Shown piece after piece: positions 49,613 to 62,000 of a stretch of DNA of 64,000 nucleotides (position 1 is its first letter; each line of letters begins with the position of its first letter). The stretch spans positions 784,001-848,000 of the forward strand of contig JAOTOM010005150.1 in assembly GCA_034440615.1 (NCBI GenBank). Reading direction: 5' to 3'. The DNA is from Ashinkailepas kermadecensis (taxonomy: Eukaryota > Arthropoda > Thecostraca > Neolepadidae). The translations under genes and the position numbers were made by a program. The notes under the pieces are model-generated. The model was not told the origin of the DNA, made no database searches, and saw only the letters and a list, made by a program, of their open reading frames with translations.

Positions 49613-50689
49613 CCCACCACTCGGGTAGTGTTGCCACTGCTGCCATCCATCGTTTCCAGTGGGACGGTGGAGGACTTCACCTTTCAGACCGAATGGTCTC
49701 CAGTAGCTACATGGAGCACCACTCCAGCTCCCAACACCTCACACCACCGGCTCAGCAGAGCCTGGAGCACCAATCCAGACCCGAACACCCCTCACCTCCG
49801 GCTCAGCACAGCCTGGAGCACTACTCAAGTTCCGAACACCCCTCACCTTCGGTTCAGCTTGGAGCATCACTTCAACTCAACACCACTCGGCGCGTCAGTG
49901 GTTCGCGTCCATGACTGGGAGGAGCGGCACGCTCCACGAGACGCTCCTTGGCCCATGTGCAGGCACATCTGACGGCCAATAAATGCAGTGGATGCCGGGA
50001 AGAAGGGGTGAGGGGAGTGGAAGTGGCAGTGTACCTGGGACACCTTTTATTTTTCACTGTGGGTTAGTTCTGCAGAAATGTGCACGAAAATGAAGTAGTT
50101 CGCTAGGTTTAAAGACTGCTCTAGTTAAAATGCAGATATTTTCCGATCACTAGGGGTTGCCTCTAGTTAAAATGTTATTCGAGTGTCTGCCGCGCGGCGC
50201 ACCGGAAACGCCACCGGCCGACCCGGTCTGGCCTGATCTGTGAGGAGGCTGACGGTGACTGACAGGCAGTGGCTGACAGATATTGGCAGCAGCCGACAGA
50301 CAGTGACTGACAGACACTTGCAATAACTGACGGACACTGACAGGCACACGGTGACGGCGACTGCCGGTGAGGCCATCGCGTGTTGCTGGGATTGCTAGGT
50401 GGTGAGTTGTAGGTATCTTCCGGCCCTGGCCCAGCAGGCGTCTAGTCCAGCTGAGCTGCCGGCCTTGGTCATTAATCATATCACGCCTTGCTTTGAATAC
50501 CATTTTAATCTACCTTCACTGCTCTTTAGAGTTCCAAAATTATAAAAGTGTAATATTATCCGGTTGAAAACTGTTTATCTATAGCAAAGCAGATATGGTA
50601 ATGAATAGCGTGGCGCGATTGAGCGCAGATCCCTTCAGCAGATCCCGTCCGCAGAGGACAGTATCGATCTTGGACAAAGTTCCACACGC
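49613..50689. other. Unique sequence with short duplications
   Basis: About 1.1 kb; GAGCACCACTCCAG/GAGCACCAATCCAG/GAGCACTACTCAAG copies (49710-49830) form a 60-bp triplication, and GACTGACAGACA words lie near 50250-50345. No gene recognised. Confidence 0.55.
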
Positions 50690-51881
50690 TGCCCGGCCAC
50701 ACCCCACCGCTTGGCAATGGCCGAACAGCTGCCACACAGCCACCACGGCCCGGCCACACCCTACCACTGGACAACGGCCGCACAGCTGTCACACAGCTAC
50801 CACACAGCCGCCACACAGCTACCACACAGCCGCCACACAGCTGCCACACAGCTGCCACACAGCCCCCACGGCCCGGTCACGCCATACCACTGGACAACGG
50901 CCGCACAGCTGTCACACAGCTACCACACAGCCGCCACACAGCTACCACACAGCCGCCACATAGCTACCACACAGCCGCCACACAGCTGCCACACAGCTGC
51001 CACACAGCCACCACGGCCCGGCCACACCCTACCACTGGACAACGGCCGCACAGCTGTCACACAGCTACCACACGGCCGCCACACATCTGCCACACGGCCG
51101 CCACACAGCTGCCACACATCTGCCACACGGCCGCCACACAGCCCCCACGGCCCGGTCACGCCATACCACTGGACAACGGCCGCACAGCTGTCACACAGCT
51201 ACCACACAGCCGCCACACAGCTACCACACAGCCGCCACATAGCTACCACACAGCCGCCACACAGCTGCCACACAGCTGCCACACAGCCACCACGGCCCGG
51301 CCACACCCTACCACTGGACAACGGCCGCACAGCTGTCACACAGCTACCACACAGCCGCCACACAGCTACCACACAGCCGCCACACAGCTGCACACAGCCG
51401 GTCACGCACCACTGGCAACGGCCACACACGGCCCCGCCACACCTACCACTGGACAACGGCCACACAGCACAGCCACCACGGCCCGGTCACGCCATACCAC
51501 TGGACAACGGCCACACAGCCACCACGGCCCGGACACACCGCACGGCCACACAGCTCCCACACAGCCACCACGGCCCGGTCACGCCTTACCACTGGACAAC
51601 GGTGCCACACAGCCACCACGGCCCGGCCACACCTTACCACTGGACAATGGCAAACGGCCACACAGCTGCCACACAGCTACCACACAGCCGCCACACAGCT
51701 GCCACACAGCTGCCACACAGCTACCACACAGCCGCCACACAGCTGCCACACAGCCCCCCACGGCCCGGTCACGCCATACCACTGGACAACGGCCACACAG
51801 CCACCACGGCCCGGCCACACCCTACCACTGGACAACGGCCGCACAGCTGTCACACAGCTACCACACAGCCGCCACACAGCT
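50690..51881. repeat. 11-bp minisatellite with 120-145 bp superstructure
   Basis: CACACAGCTGC/CACACAGCTAC/CACACAGCCGC in 11-bp steps. Every 120-145 bp a block CGGCCCGGYCACRCC and TACCACTGGACAACGGC intervenes, giving a higher-order unit. Long His-Thr-Gln frames on plus are artefacts. Confidence 0.96.
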
Positions 51882-52052
51882 GGTTGGTTGGTTGGTTGGT
51901 TATTGGTTTTACGACACGTCGACCGTTGAGTCACATAGCGTCACCAATCTCCCACGCCGATTGGTCGCGGGCGAAGAGTAGCGACAGGTGAGATTCGAAC
52001 CCACATCTTTCGATTGCGAGACGAGCATCTTACCCCAAGACCACTCGTCCCC
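51882..52052 (-). mobile_element. tRNA-derived SINE, family 1, copy 2
   Basis: Minus strand: GGGACGAGTGGTCTTGGGG start, B box GGTTCGAATCT, body CGCCCGCGACCAATCGGCGTG, and tail CCAATAACCAACCAACCAA. Inserted in the 11-bp array; CCACACAGCT on both sides could be the target duplication but is also array sequence. Confidence 0.92.
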
Positions 52053-52345
52053 CACCACACAGCTGCTACACAGCTGCCACACATCCCCACGGCCCGGTCA
52101 CGCCATACCACTGGACAACGGCCACACAGCTGTCACACAGCTGTCACACAGCCGCCACACAGCTGCCACACATCCCGGTCACGCCATACCACTGGACAAC
52201 GGCCACACAGCTGCACAAGCCGCCACACAGCTGCCACACAGCTGCCACACAGCCCTCACGGCCCGGTCACACCCTACCACTGGACAACGACCGAACAGCT
52301 GCCACAGAGCTCCCACACAGCTCCCACACAGCCGCCACGCCACGC
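52053..52345. repeat. 11-bp minisatellite, continuation
   Basis: Same CACACAGCTGCC units and ACCACTGGACAACGG block as before the SINE, ending with degenerate copies near 52340. Confidence 0.93.
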
Positions 52346-52460
52346 TGTGGTTCTTGGTGCCCCTGGGACGCAGACGCTGTGGTCACTGGCGACAGTCAGC
52401 CACACCTGTCCACCAGGGTGGTGCCGTGCGCAGGTCGGCGATCACCGAGACGGCTGCCGG

Positions 52461-52462
<2 letters not shown>

Positions 52463-52523
<61 letters not shown>

Positions 52524-52540
52524 AGAGCCGGAGCCAGCAA
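52463..52540. repeat. (GGAGCC)n hexanucleotide repeat
   Basis: About 12 GGAGCC units with GGGCC and CAGAGCC variants. Confidence 0.96.
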
Positions 52541-52684
52541 TACCGCGATACCGTGCCGCCGACCTGAGGGTCGTCGGTAGGACGACCACCACCCGGCAAA
52601 CACGCACACATCCGTTCTCGATAATGCAGTGCCGGCGGAGAGGCACGGCACGGTGGCGGCGGCGACGACGGAACAGAAGGAGAG

Positions 52685-52815
52685 ACAGTGACAGGTGCAC
52701 CACATGTGGCCAGCTGAGCGGGAGAACCGGCCGCATGGCGGCACCCATCTCCAGTGCCGCAGACGGGACACAGACAGTGACAGGTGCACCACATGTGTCC
52801 AGCTGAGTGGCGGCA
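52685..52815. repeat. 89-bp partial duplication
   Basis: ACAGTGACAGGTGCACCACA and TGTGKCCAGCTGAG at 52685 and 52774; GGCGGCACCCATCTCCAGT also appears twice. Confidence 0.88.
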
Positions 52816-53592
52816 CCCATCTCCAGTACCACAACCGACCGCGCACCAGGTTCGGACGCCGACCACGCCCAGTGAGGCTGTGCCATCAGTACCACCACAC
52901 GCCCACTAGTCGGCTCAATGCGGTGATAAATTATGCATGACATTGGGTGGAATATATCACTTTCTGAACATTGAACCGACATCCTTTCCAAAGAAGTATC
53001 GACACCACATGCTCTCGATGTGTTTATGAAGTATTGGTGACTCATCTCAAGACTATGATGTAGCCTGCCATGCAACGGCAGTTGATAGTGTGGGCACTGT
53101 TATTGAATTGTCAATATAGGTAGCCCTATATTATGTACCCCGAAACAAATCAACAACACAAATGCACGCACACTATTGGTTCAAAATTCAGCTTGAAGTG
53201 CTTGAAAGATAATTGAAATAGCATTGCCTCCAGAGCAAATTTCGACATCATACGGTACTCGTTCCGACATCCTGCACATAACGAAAAATACATTATTTTA
53301 ACACTGGCTTAATGTTAACTTTCAAGTCGGCAGCGATGATGAGGCACTTCGGCCTCGCCGGCACAACGTCGGTCCGCCGGACGCCATCGGACATGTGCGG
53401 TGCTCCAGTGTTTATTGCCACCGATATGTGTCGCCACCACTGACGGTGGCCCACTTCTCGCCATCTTGACGCACGTGCGTCGCGGGGATGGGAGGAGATG
53501 CCCTGGCGTGGCGTGCGGGCCAGATTATGAAGACTACTGGAGCGGCTGGAGCGGCGGCAGCTGTGATGAGTGCCGGTGCAAGGGGGTGGGGG
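52816..53592. other. Unique sequence
   Basis: About 780 bp between repeats and the I-type LINE. No gene recognised. Confidence 0.45.
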
Positions 53593-54568
53593 TTAGTTAG
53601 TTATTTGAGTTTAAGGGCGCTTCGATCAAAGCGTGATCATTTAGCACCCGTAACTTTCAATTCAGAGTTTCAGTTAGTTATACGAACACTACAGAAGGTG
53701 TTACCGGGGTGAGTAGATGGCCCGAAAACCGATCGCTCTTAGAAAGCAGAATGTGTTCCCAGTACGAACTATGTCTGAGACATCAGCCAAGACATCGTGA
53801 TATGTGGTGAGTCGTATATTACTTCCATAGAATAGCCTTCGTTCTGTTCAAAAGTGCTGGCACGAGAAAAGTACATGAGGCACGGTCAGGTTTCCTAAAC
53901 AGCGGGGGCACCGGGGTATCATGTCGCCGCCGAGAAGGTATTGGTGAGTAGCATGTGTGTGCCCGAGACGCAGTCTGCACAGCGTCACCTCGTCACTTCT
54001 GGATCTGCGGTAGCTTATTGTTGGTCTGTGCGTTCCAGCTCGTCTGCCACTTGGTGTTCATATATGATGATATTCCGGGGAGATGGTCCCTGGCTGGCAG
54101 TGGAAAAGCAAGTGTTTGTGGTCTCCGGGCAGCCTATTTCGCTGCAGAATCGGCGCGTTCATTTCCTGATACTCCCACATGGCTGGGGATCCAGCGCAAA
54201 CGACAGTCTTCCCATTCCGATGTATAGTAGTCAGACGAGTCAGAATATCAAGCAGTAATGGGTCAGATTGGAAAAATCAAGTCAATGCCAAAAGGCTGCT
54301 GAGGGATTCAGATAAAATGGCATAATCAACATCCTGCGAGATTTCGACGTAGGAAAGCGCTTTGGTGATTGCAACGGCTCCGAACTGTACACCGAGGCAT
54401 ATCTAGGTAACGTAAAACATCTGACACAGGAACCGCACACAAACGCACATCTTACTCCACAGTCACCCTTCGACCCATCTGTAAAAATGCGTGTGCATCC
54501 TCCATACGTTTCAAAATGCTCAAAAGTTTATCAAAAGTCTCAAAAGCCAAATCTATATAGCTATATAT

Positions 54569-54569
<1 letters not shown>

Positions 54570-54631
<62 letters not shown>
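54570..54631. repeat. (TA)n microsatellite
   Basis: About 30 TA repeats inside the LINE ORF2, at the place of the missing RT-RNase H connector. Confidence 0.98.
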
Positions 54632-54634
<3 letters not shown>

Positions 54635-56632
54635 CTAGCTCTTGAGTACATCGTCGGCGACAAAAGTGCATTCCGGCTGTCTTGTTTATGGAAAAGCGAA
54701 ATCCATTTCCACCACTCCATGTCTGGAGTTGGTTTACCGCGAATTGAAGCTGTCGTGTCAACGACGTTGTATTGGAGCCAGAGAACCAGATGGCGAAGTC
54801 ATCAGCAAACAACGATCGGCCGATATTTTGCGGTAGTATATCACCAATGTCATCTATGAGTATGGCAAACAAAGCGACGCTTAGAACTGCCCTGTGTGAT
54901 TCCGTTGACTTGGCAAAACCGCTCAGACAGCTCATGACACACTCGGTCGCGGAAAAGTAGTTTCTTCAAAAAAGATATGGAGAAAAACACCCAAATTTCC
55001 GCGAATCCCGCACTTTCGGGCTTTCATTAAGATCCCATGTCGCCAGGCTGTGTCGTAAGCTCCTTCAATATCAAAGAAGATAGTTCCTACACGTCTTTTG
55101 CGCTCAAATGCGACACGAACAGCGGTATCGAGTGTTAAAAGGTAGTCTGTTGTACCACGGTGTTTCTTAAGAGCAGACTGAGCGTTAGTAAGATGGTTCT
55201 GTGACTCTAAAACCCACATCAGTCGCACATTTACCATCATCTTTAGGAGCTTGCACAAACAAGAGGTTAGGGCGATAGACCGGTAATGAAATGGCTCCAA
55301 TCCGCTTTTCACCAGTTTCACAATTGGAGTGATTATGGCCTCTCGCCAGGAAGCCGGGAAGCAACCCTCTTTCCAGACTACGTTAAACGTTGCTAAGTGT
55401 TTCCTGCGCTCCTGGAGGCAGATGTTTTAGCATGTCATTGTGTATGTTGCCAGGCCCCACCGCCACGCGCCTAAGACCTCTGATCGCTGAATGTAGTTCG
55501 TCAATAGTAAATAATTGGTGATAGGGTGGGCTGTGTAATGTCGAGAAGTCAATTTGTTTAACTTCTAATTCAGCTTTTCGGTAAAGAAATTCAGCGTCAT
55601 AGTTTGCGTCTCCACTCCGCGTTGCTAGTGGGGCACTATTTCATCCATTTCATCAGTAACCTTATATGGGTGAATCACATCTACACCAGCCACGTTTAGT
55701 ACGGGAAGGGGGACAGAGTTGTAGTGGCCAGCTAAGCGCTTTATACGGGACCATATCTGATTCGTCGGGGTAGATCGGTGAATTGTTGCTACATAGTCTC
55801 TCCATGACGTTCGCTTTGCTGCCCGTATTGTAAGACGTGCTAGGGTTCGAGCCCTTTGGAACGTTATTAGGTTCGCCGTACTGCTATTTTTTGTTGAATT
55901 TTCTAAAGGCTCGCTTACGTGCACGTATAGCTTCCCCACACTCCGCTGACCACCACGGTACCGGGGTGCGACGTGGTGCACCAGAGGTGCGTGGAATGCT
56001 GGAGATGGCAGAGTGCACCAGCCCAGCTGTCAGATACTCCACTGAAATATTAATTCCATACGGATCGTCTGAAAAGTAAGTTTTCACGCTGTGGGCAAGC
56101 TTTCCCCAGTCCGCCTTCTTACAATTCCACCGTTGAGATCGAGAGCCAAGAACTGCGCTGTCGCGGTACTGCATACAAATTGGAAAGTGATCACTCCCAA
56201 GCGCGTTGTCAGAGACTGACCAGGACAGTGTGTCAAAGCCAGACTTGCGAGACTCAGGTCGATCGCGGATGTAAAACCAGACGGGAGAGTAATGTGAGTG
56301 GCCGCACCTGTGTTTAAAAGGCAGAGGGATTCGTCCAGAGTAAAACTCTCCATCGACCGGCCGCGAGAGTTCGTGATACAACAACCTCACGCAACGTGGT
56401 GTGCGTTAGTCTCCGAGGAGCGAAACATGTGGGGTCAGTTGGAGCGTAAGACGCCCCAGCTCTACAGATGGCAAAGAGCGGCCAGGAGGAATATATACTG
56501 AACATACACTCATTGTGCGTCGGTTGACGTTGATCGGTTCGCTTGAAGGGATGCATCCAGCATTTTCTCCCGAAAGGGAGTGCTATGGTCGACTGCTAAA
56601 ATCACTCCACCATGTGCAATAGTGTCAGACGT

Positions 56633-56780
56633 TGGTTGGTTATTGGTTTTACGACACGTCGACCGTTGAGTCATATAGCGTCGCCAATCTCTCACGCCGA
56701 TTGGTCGCGGGCGAAGAGTAGCGACAGGTGAGATTCGAACCCACAATCTTTCGATTGTGAGATGAGCATCTAACCCCTAG
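56633..56780 (-). mobile_element. tRNA-derived SINE, family 1, copy 3
   Basis: Target duplication GTGTCAGACGT at 56622-56632 and 56781-56791. Body and tail as in copy 2, tRNA head slightly shortened (starts CTAGGGGTTAGATGCTCATC). B box GGTTCGAATCT. Inserted in the endonuclease domain of the I-type LINE, so younger than it. Confidence 0.95.
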
Positions 56781-56965
56781 GTGTCAGACGTGTTTTTGGA
56801 GAGAACTGAGTAATGTTTTAGATGGAATGATGAGCACGGCGGCAACTTTGTCTTGGAGAATACCACAATCGGATGGTGTCTATTTAAAACCTCCTCGAGA
56901 TCAGCGATGTTCGAACGGATCCCCCTGCAGTTCCACTGTAAGATGAAAGGCATTTAAACTGTTAG

Positions 56966-58840
56966 TCACAATGAGTAGAAACGGATTAAAAAGAAAGACA
57001 AAACAGAACAAAAAACAAAAAGGCTAGGGTTGACTAGACTGTCTACATAAAAGTGGCTTTCAGCTTGTACTTTTGCACTACCGTCAAGGTGCGGCTCAGG
57101 GCGGCCCCGGGGTCCAACCCAAGCGACGACGTCCGCGGCCGCGAACTGGGTGACACCCTTCCGGAGGTGACAGAGTCCAGGGAATAATGCGCTTCTCGGT
57201 GGAGCGCAGGAAACACCGCTCCGGAGCAGTAATGGAGGACCCATTTTGGCAGAGTCAGACCTCTGTGCTGGAGCGTGGGACGGACCTTCCACTCGTCTGC
57301 GCGGCGACGGAGTAGCCGCCCTTCGCTGGACACATTTGTCCCCTCCTTGGCGGTTCGCTACTCGGGTCCTCTCCATTTCTGCGAGACGAGCTCGCTTCGC
57401 GTCGCGGGCGCGCCTTTCATATTCCTGCCTCTGTAGGGTCAGGTCCGGCACAGATATTGAACCAGCTTCACTGGTATTCGGCGAGACAGGCACGTTCCTG
57501 GCACTTCCAGAGCTCCCAGTGGGGAGCTCGGTGGCACCTGGATGCAGGTATCGAGGGCTTCGCAGGCTTCCTAGCCCTCTGGGCCTGGGTCCACTTACAA
57601 TCCGAATGTGGCTCTGGTGGCACCACTGCTGCCTTGTTTGGGGCTTCACCCGTCGGCTCCACAGACTGGAGGGCACTTCAGCTGCACTGGGTGTTGGTGG
57701 ATGTACAGTCCCCTCAGCTCTATGAATCCTCGGAAGGTCGCTTGAAGCGGTCACGCGCCTCATCTCCGCAGAGGGAGATGCTTGACCTTGCTCCGTCAAG
57801 GGGTACAGGTGAATCCGAAAGAAGATAAAAAACTGCGAAGATGGGATAAAAATTGCATAGCATTAACATGCTCCTGTTGCAGGGGGATGGGCTGCGTGCT
57901 CTTTGTCTGAACTGCGCATGAAACTTTGGGATGCATTTCTTAGTATATATCGTGGGCTCGTCTGAAAGATAGCTGCCTGGAGCACTTTATGGCATTTACT
58001 TCCCTCCCCCTCACATGTACTGGGCAGGCCCTATCACAAGTAGTGTGCGGCGCCTGACCCTGGCCGCGGTTCACACACCACACGTTCGAAGAGTCGCGGT
58101 TGTCACTGGCGTGTTCTAATGACCAGCACCTACCACATGTCGGACGGCCACGACAGTACTGGGCTGTGTGTCCATACCGCTGGCATTTAAAACAACTCAT
58201 ATGATTGTGGAAAAATACGTACTTGTACCCTCACATATCCAACATATACTGCAGCAGGTAAGTCGGTCGAGTGAAAAGTCAGCACAGTGTTGTTTATCAT
58301 TTGTAATTCGCCTCCTCGTCTTATCCTCATATTACGTACATCAACAACATCATAGTTTGACAGCCCATCGACGATTTCCGCCTCGGAAACGTCCCTCAAT
58401 TCAAAACATGTTATGACGCCTTTTCAGTAGTTCTTTGTGTTATGAGGTTCGACTGAGATAGGTATCACGACCTCGCGCCCCCCACCTTGTTCTCGTATGC
58501 AATACTTGAATTCATGAATTGCAAGTGCTCTCTTAGCGTCATCAGTGTTACGAAACTCCACCTCAACGCCTCTACCACGCAGCCGTTCACAGCGAACCAC
58601 GTCACCGAGACGGTTACAGCTACGCTTTCACTCGAAAGGAGATCGTGATGACAGCATCTTCACTGGATCCTTGGATTTCAGGATAAGGATCCGTGGGACA
58701 GGTAGCCTTGTCTTAGGAGGGGCTTCACTATGGGAAACATCGGAACAAGTGGCTTTTTTAAATTCGCGCTACGTCGCAGTGGTACGAGACGAAAACCGAC
58801 GGTACGCCTCAGCAGGTGTTGGATCAAGGTGGTACAGTGG
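56966..58840 (-). pseudogene. ORF1 (gag-like, zinc knuckles) of I-type LINE
   Basis: Nucleic-acid-binding protein of the retrotransposon particle. Readable parts in order: LPVPRILILKSKDPVKMLSS (about 58690), VEVEFRNTDDAKRALAIHEF (about 58560), LRDVSEAEIVDGLSNYDVVD (58400), VLTFHSTDLPAAVYVGYVRV (about 58280), and then knuckle 1, CFKCQRYGHTAQYC (CX2CX4HX4C, 58195). Knuckle 2, CGRCWSLEHASDNR, has lost its last Cys, and knuckle 3 is decayed. ACPVHVRGREVNAIKC follows. A basic, Ser/Pro/Arg-rich tail is open from 57799 to 56966 in another frame. At least three stops and two frameshifts. Confidence 0.82.
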
Positions 58841-59021
58841 TTAGGACCTCATGAGAAGGCTTCGGAGGGGTTGATGAGGTTGTCGTATCCATGAAAGTGT
58901 GTTGGTTTCTGCTCCTCGTTCGCCCCACCACGTAGGGGCCCAACTGGGGGGACGCCCGAGTCCCGCGGACGGGAGGACGCCAGGCGCCCGAGGAGCTATA
59001 CGGAGCAGGCGACACCATCAC

Positions 59022-61000
59022 CCGGCCGGGAGAGAGAGACTCACCAACCCGACAAGGATCCAGCGCCGCCCACCCCTTGACCCCGGCCGGCCGGGCGGAT
59101 GGGGACAGAACGAAGTCCAGGCCCCGGCCCGAGGCGACCCGTCACTTGACCCGCGTGGGGCCCACCGGGTCCGCCCGTCACTCCGGGATATCGGGACCAA
59201 AGAGGCGTGTTGCTCCCCCAGCACAACTCGCACTGTTCGACGGGGGACCTCAGCCTCCAGGACTCCGTCAACCACGAGGGACGGGCCGAATGGGCGCGAC
59301 TACCCCGATAAAACTGAGCGGACGGGTAGACCAGGGGAAGCTGGCCCACCTGCTCGTGACAGGGGAGGGGTTGTTGTTACAAGGTTGGATGCAGGATATA
59401 CAGAAGGACGTAGGCACGGGATGGATACTGGGAAGGGAATAGAGGGATGGACGATGGAGACTGCGTGAGCCCCCCAAAACACCTCCGTTCTTCCAAGCCC
59501 CTTATCTGGTGGCTTGGAAGCACGGGCTGTGGTAACCCGAGAGAGCGCCATTTCCCTAGCCAGCCGACTAACGAGGCTGATCCCACTGCGGGGGCATGGG
59601 GGGGGAGGTCATGTTGGCGTCACTCAAAATGATCAGTGAGCCAGTCGTGTTGGGCACCATATGCAGACGCACGCACTGCACGCACGTCTGTCATCGCCGC
59701 TGTCGACAAGGCGCAAAGCCCGTTCTGAGCTGTCGCGAGCGCCACCGACGACTGACTGAACCCTACCCAGGCGGCCATCCTCCGACCCAGCACGTTCCGC
59801 TAGTGGGAGCGTTTTCGCGCCCAATGGCAGGCCGCTAATAGGGCGGGTGCATGTCGAGGCGTGAAGCGGGGCAGAGCGTGGCGGCCGACATTTCGCAGAT
59901 CCAAGCCCACGGACGGACACGGCGCGCCATTCCTGGCCCACGGACGAACACGGCGCGCCATTCTGTGCCACATGGGTGTGGTGATGGCGGCGGCCGTGAG
60001 GCGAGCGAAGCACATCAGCTACACCATCTGGCCGGACGACAGTGTCGGAAGATGCCCTCCGGCCCCGCCAGCAGATGGTGGCCGGCAGTGTCCGGGTAGC
60101 GACATGTCGGCGTGGCGACACCATACACCAGCAGGCTGGCGCCGGCCGACGGCCCGCGCGGCGTGCAGACGAGCCATCAGATGGAGCGACACCACCACGG
60201 ACGGCGCTCGACCCGCGCCTAGCCGCCGCCGATAACGGCTATCGGCGCCGACGCCGTGTATACATTTGGCTCAGCTCGGCTCAGCGGCGCAACATAGGGT
60301 CATGAGGCAGCAGTCGACACGACAGCCGGAACAGCGGCGAGTCACGCCGTCACACGCCGTCACACGCCGTCACACCGCCCGGCACCGGGACGCGCCGCCG
60401 TGCAGGCAACACCGCGGCAGATGCATGTTTGGCGGCGGCAGCGGGTGTGCCGATAACCGCTGCCTGGCCTGAATGTTCTGGAGCCAGTCTCACCACACGA
60501 CAAACGGGGTGGGAGTGGTGAGCCTACAGAATTGGGAGGGGGTAATGAGGAGCCGTTCGCTTACAAAGACTCCGTTTCACCAAACGCGCTGGTGGAATTC
60601 AAAATTCGACTCCAGTTAAATTAGGATAGAATTTACCAGGGAGTCTGCTCCCTAGATACATTCCAGGATGGTAAAGGGGAGAGGGTACAAATATCTCTCA
60701 AATGGACATATTCCGCTTTGTCGCATACAGAAAGTAAGCATAGCATGTATACAGGATGCAAGTAAACGGAGGTGAGCCCAATCATGTGACAGATGCACTG
60801 ACAACAGCCAATTTTAGGCCAGTGTGCATACTGGATACATCGTATTTAAACGAAGGCAAAACATACTAAGTACAAAAAGCATACTACGGGCAAAGGCGGG
60901 CAACATTGCCGGTCGAGCCTTTCCTCTATCAGCACTGTTCACATTGGGAACGGTGACCTGGTGCGGAGTTGGCAACAGCTGATAGGTGGCGCTCACCGCA
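59022..61000. other. CpG-rich unique region
   Basis: About 2 kb of GC- and CpG-rich DNA. The part nearest the LINE (to roughly 59.5 kb) may be its 5' leader. CCCACGGACGGACACGGCGC is duplicated at 59908 and 59939, and CGCCGTCACA repeats four times near 60345-60378. Frames on both strands are long because of composition; no domain is recognised. Confidence 0.5.
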
Positions 61001-61135
61001 ACCGAGCTACACTGTACCGACCTTCAACCGAGCTACACTGTACCGACCTTCAACCGAGCTACACTGTACCGACCTTCAATCGAGCTACACTGTACCGACC
61101 TTCAATCGAGCTACACTGTATCGACCTTCGAAGTT
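61001..61135. repeat. 26-bp minisatellite, 5 copies
   Basis: GAGCTACACTGTACCGACCT with TCAACC repeats five times; the last copies read TCAATC and TATCGACC. Confidence 0.95.
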
Positions 61136-62000
61136 TATGAATACACGGAGCTGCGGACCGGTCCAGATCAACAACAGTTCACCGACATATGCAGTTGTGC
61201 CGTTTACCGTCTACCGATCTACGCTGTCGTACAATAGTTTGCCTACCGGCCAATTTTGCAGTCCCGTGATCTGTTATTGCAATCAACCTGAAAGCTGTAC
61301 CACTCCCCGAGAAATTCTGGCACCTAAAATCATCTGTTGGATTGAGAATAATACAAAGACCGCGAACTAGCAAACTACGACGGGAACGCACGAACATATC
61401 AGAACAAGCACGCTATCATTCATCATTGTTTCGTTTTATTGCACAATTTACGATAAGTACAACTACCCTTTCCTTGATTACACATTACCTTTCCATTACT
61501 TGACCTCCTCATATGCTTATCTTGTTGCAATATCCTGATCCGGCGCTTAACGCCAGAGTTCTTCAGACTGCAATTTTCCTAGTCCCCACGTCCCTTGTTC
61601 GGCCAACTAATTTATCCGCTTCTCCTGTACAATAATAGCCATGAGCTGAGTGGATGCACTTGCAACTAAATATAACTACAACAACAAATACAGCCTTGAC
61701 ACTGATAATAATCCCCGTATTTAAAGGTAGCTGTCTTCATGCCATTAATTGATGACATGTTTCGTGTCTTCATGTCTTCATGTCGCAGAACGATTCCACC
61801 TTCGACTAATGATTCACAAGACTAAATGCTACTGGGCGCCGCATGCGGTGGCACGGCAGGCGACTGTGGAACACATCGCCAGCGGGGCCAGCAATCACGG
61901 CACATGGGAGAAACTGGCTGGCGACAATTGAGTGCCTGTCACGAGCAAATAATTGCTACCCCATGACGCCAAGACAAATGGTGTTAATGGCGGCGAGTTA
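61136..62000. other. Unique sequence
   Basis: About 860 bp, no gene recognised. Confidence 0.45.

Larger units (their letters stand above)
53855..56953 (-). pseudogene. ORF2 (endonuclease, RT, RNase H) of I-type LINE
   Basis: ATG at 56953 opens MPFILQWNCRGIRSNIADLE, the usual endonuclease start. The catalytic Glu site reads FSKTKL where LQETKL is usual. After the SINE the endonuclease continues (SRGRSMESFTLDESLCLL) to LGSDHFPI and PWWSAECGEAIRARKRAF. RT: AVGPGNIHNDMLKHLPPGA (about 55450), HYRSIALTSCLCKLLKMMV, FFDIEGAYDTAWRHGIL (catalytic Asp), RSLFADDFAIW (about 54810). RNase H: FTDGSKGDCGV (54485) to WIPSHVGVSGNERADSAAK (54193-54137). Knuckle: CPRCLGNLTVPHVLFSC (about 53910). The RT-RNase H connector is only about 40 residues and occupied by (TA)n, so about 200 residues seem lost. 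Several frameshifts. Confidence 0.88.
53593..59021 (-). mobile_element. I-type LINE, nearly full length, broken
   Basis: Minus-strand order: gag-like ORF1 with zinc knuckles (58840-56966), ORF2 with APE endonuclease (from 56953), RT, RNase H and a C-terminal CX2CX7HX4C knuckle, then a 3' end CGCCCTTAAACTCAAATAAC followed by TAACTAAC. RNase H plus knuckle places it with the I superfamily rather than Jockey or CR1. The GC-rich leader may extend beyond 59021. A family 1 SINE (56633-56780) and a (TA)n tract (54570-54631) interrupt ORF2. Confidence 0.9.

Noticed and set aside
50711..51991. 426-codon frame rich in His, Thr and Gln
   Set aside because: Artefact of the 11-bp array; it runs through a SINE insertion at its end and has no non-repeat domain.
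53400..53600. Plus-strand peptide with YWSGWSGGSCDEC, thrombospondin-like look
   Set aside because: Too short, without conserved cysteine spacing or splice signals; probably chance.
57246..57828. Plus-strand frames of 123-159 codons
   Set aside because: They lie opposite the ORF1 tail of the I-type LINE, which has a coherent order with flanking knuckles on the minus strand.
58828..58870. GGTGGTACAGTGGTTAGGAC, an A-box-like tRNA/SINE start on plus
   Set aside because: No B box at the right distance; the place is within or beside ORF1 of the minus-strand LINE.
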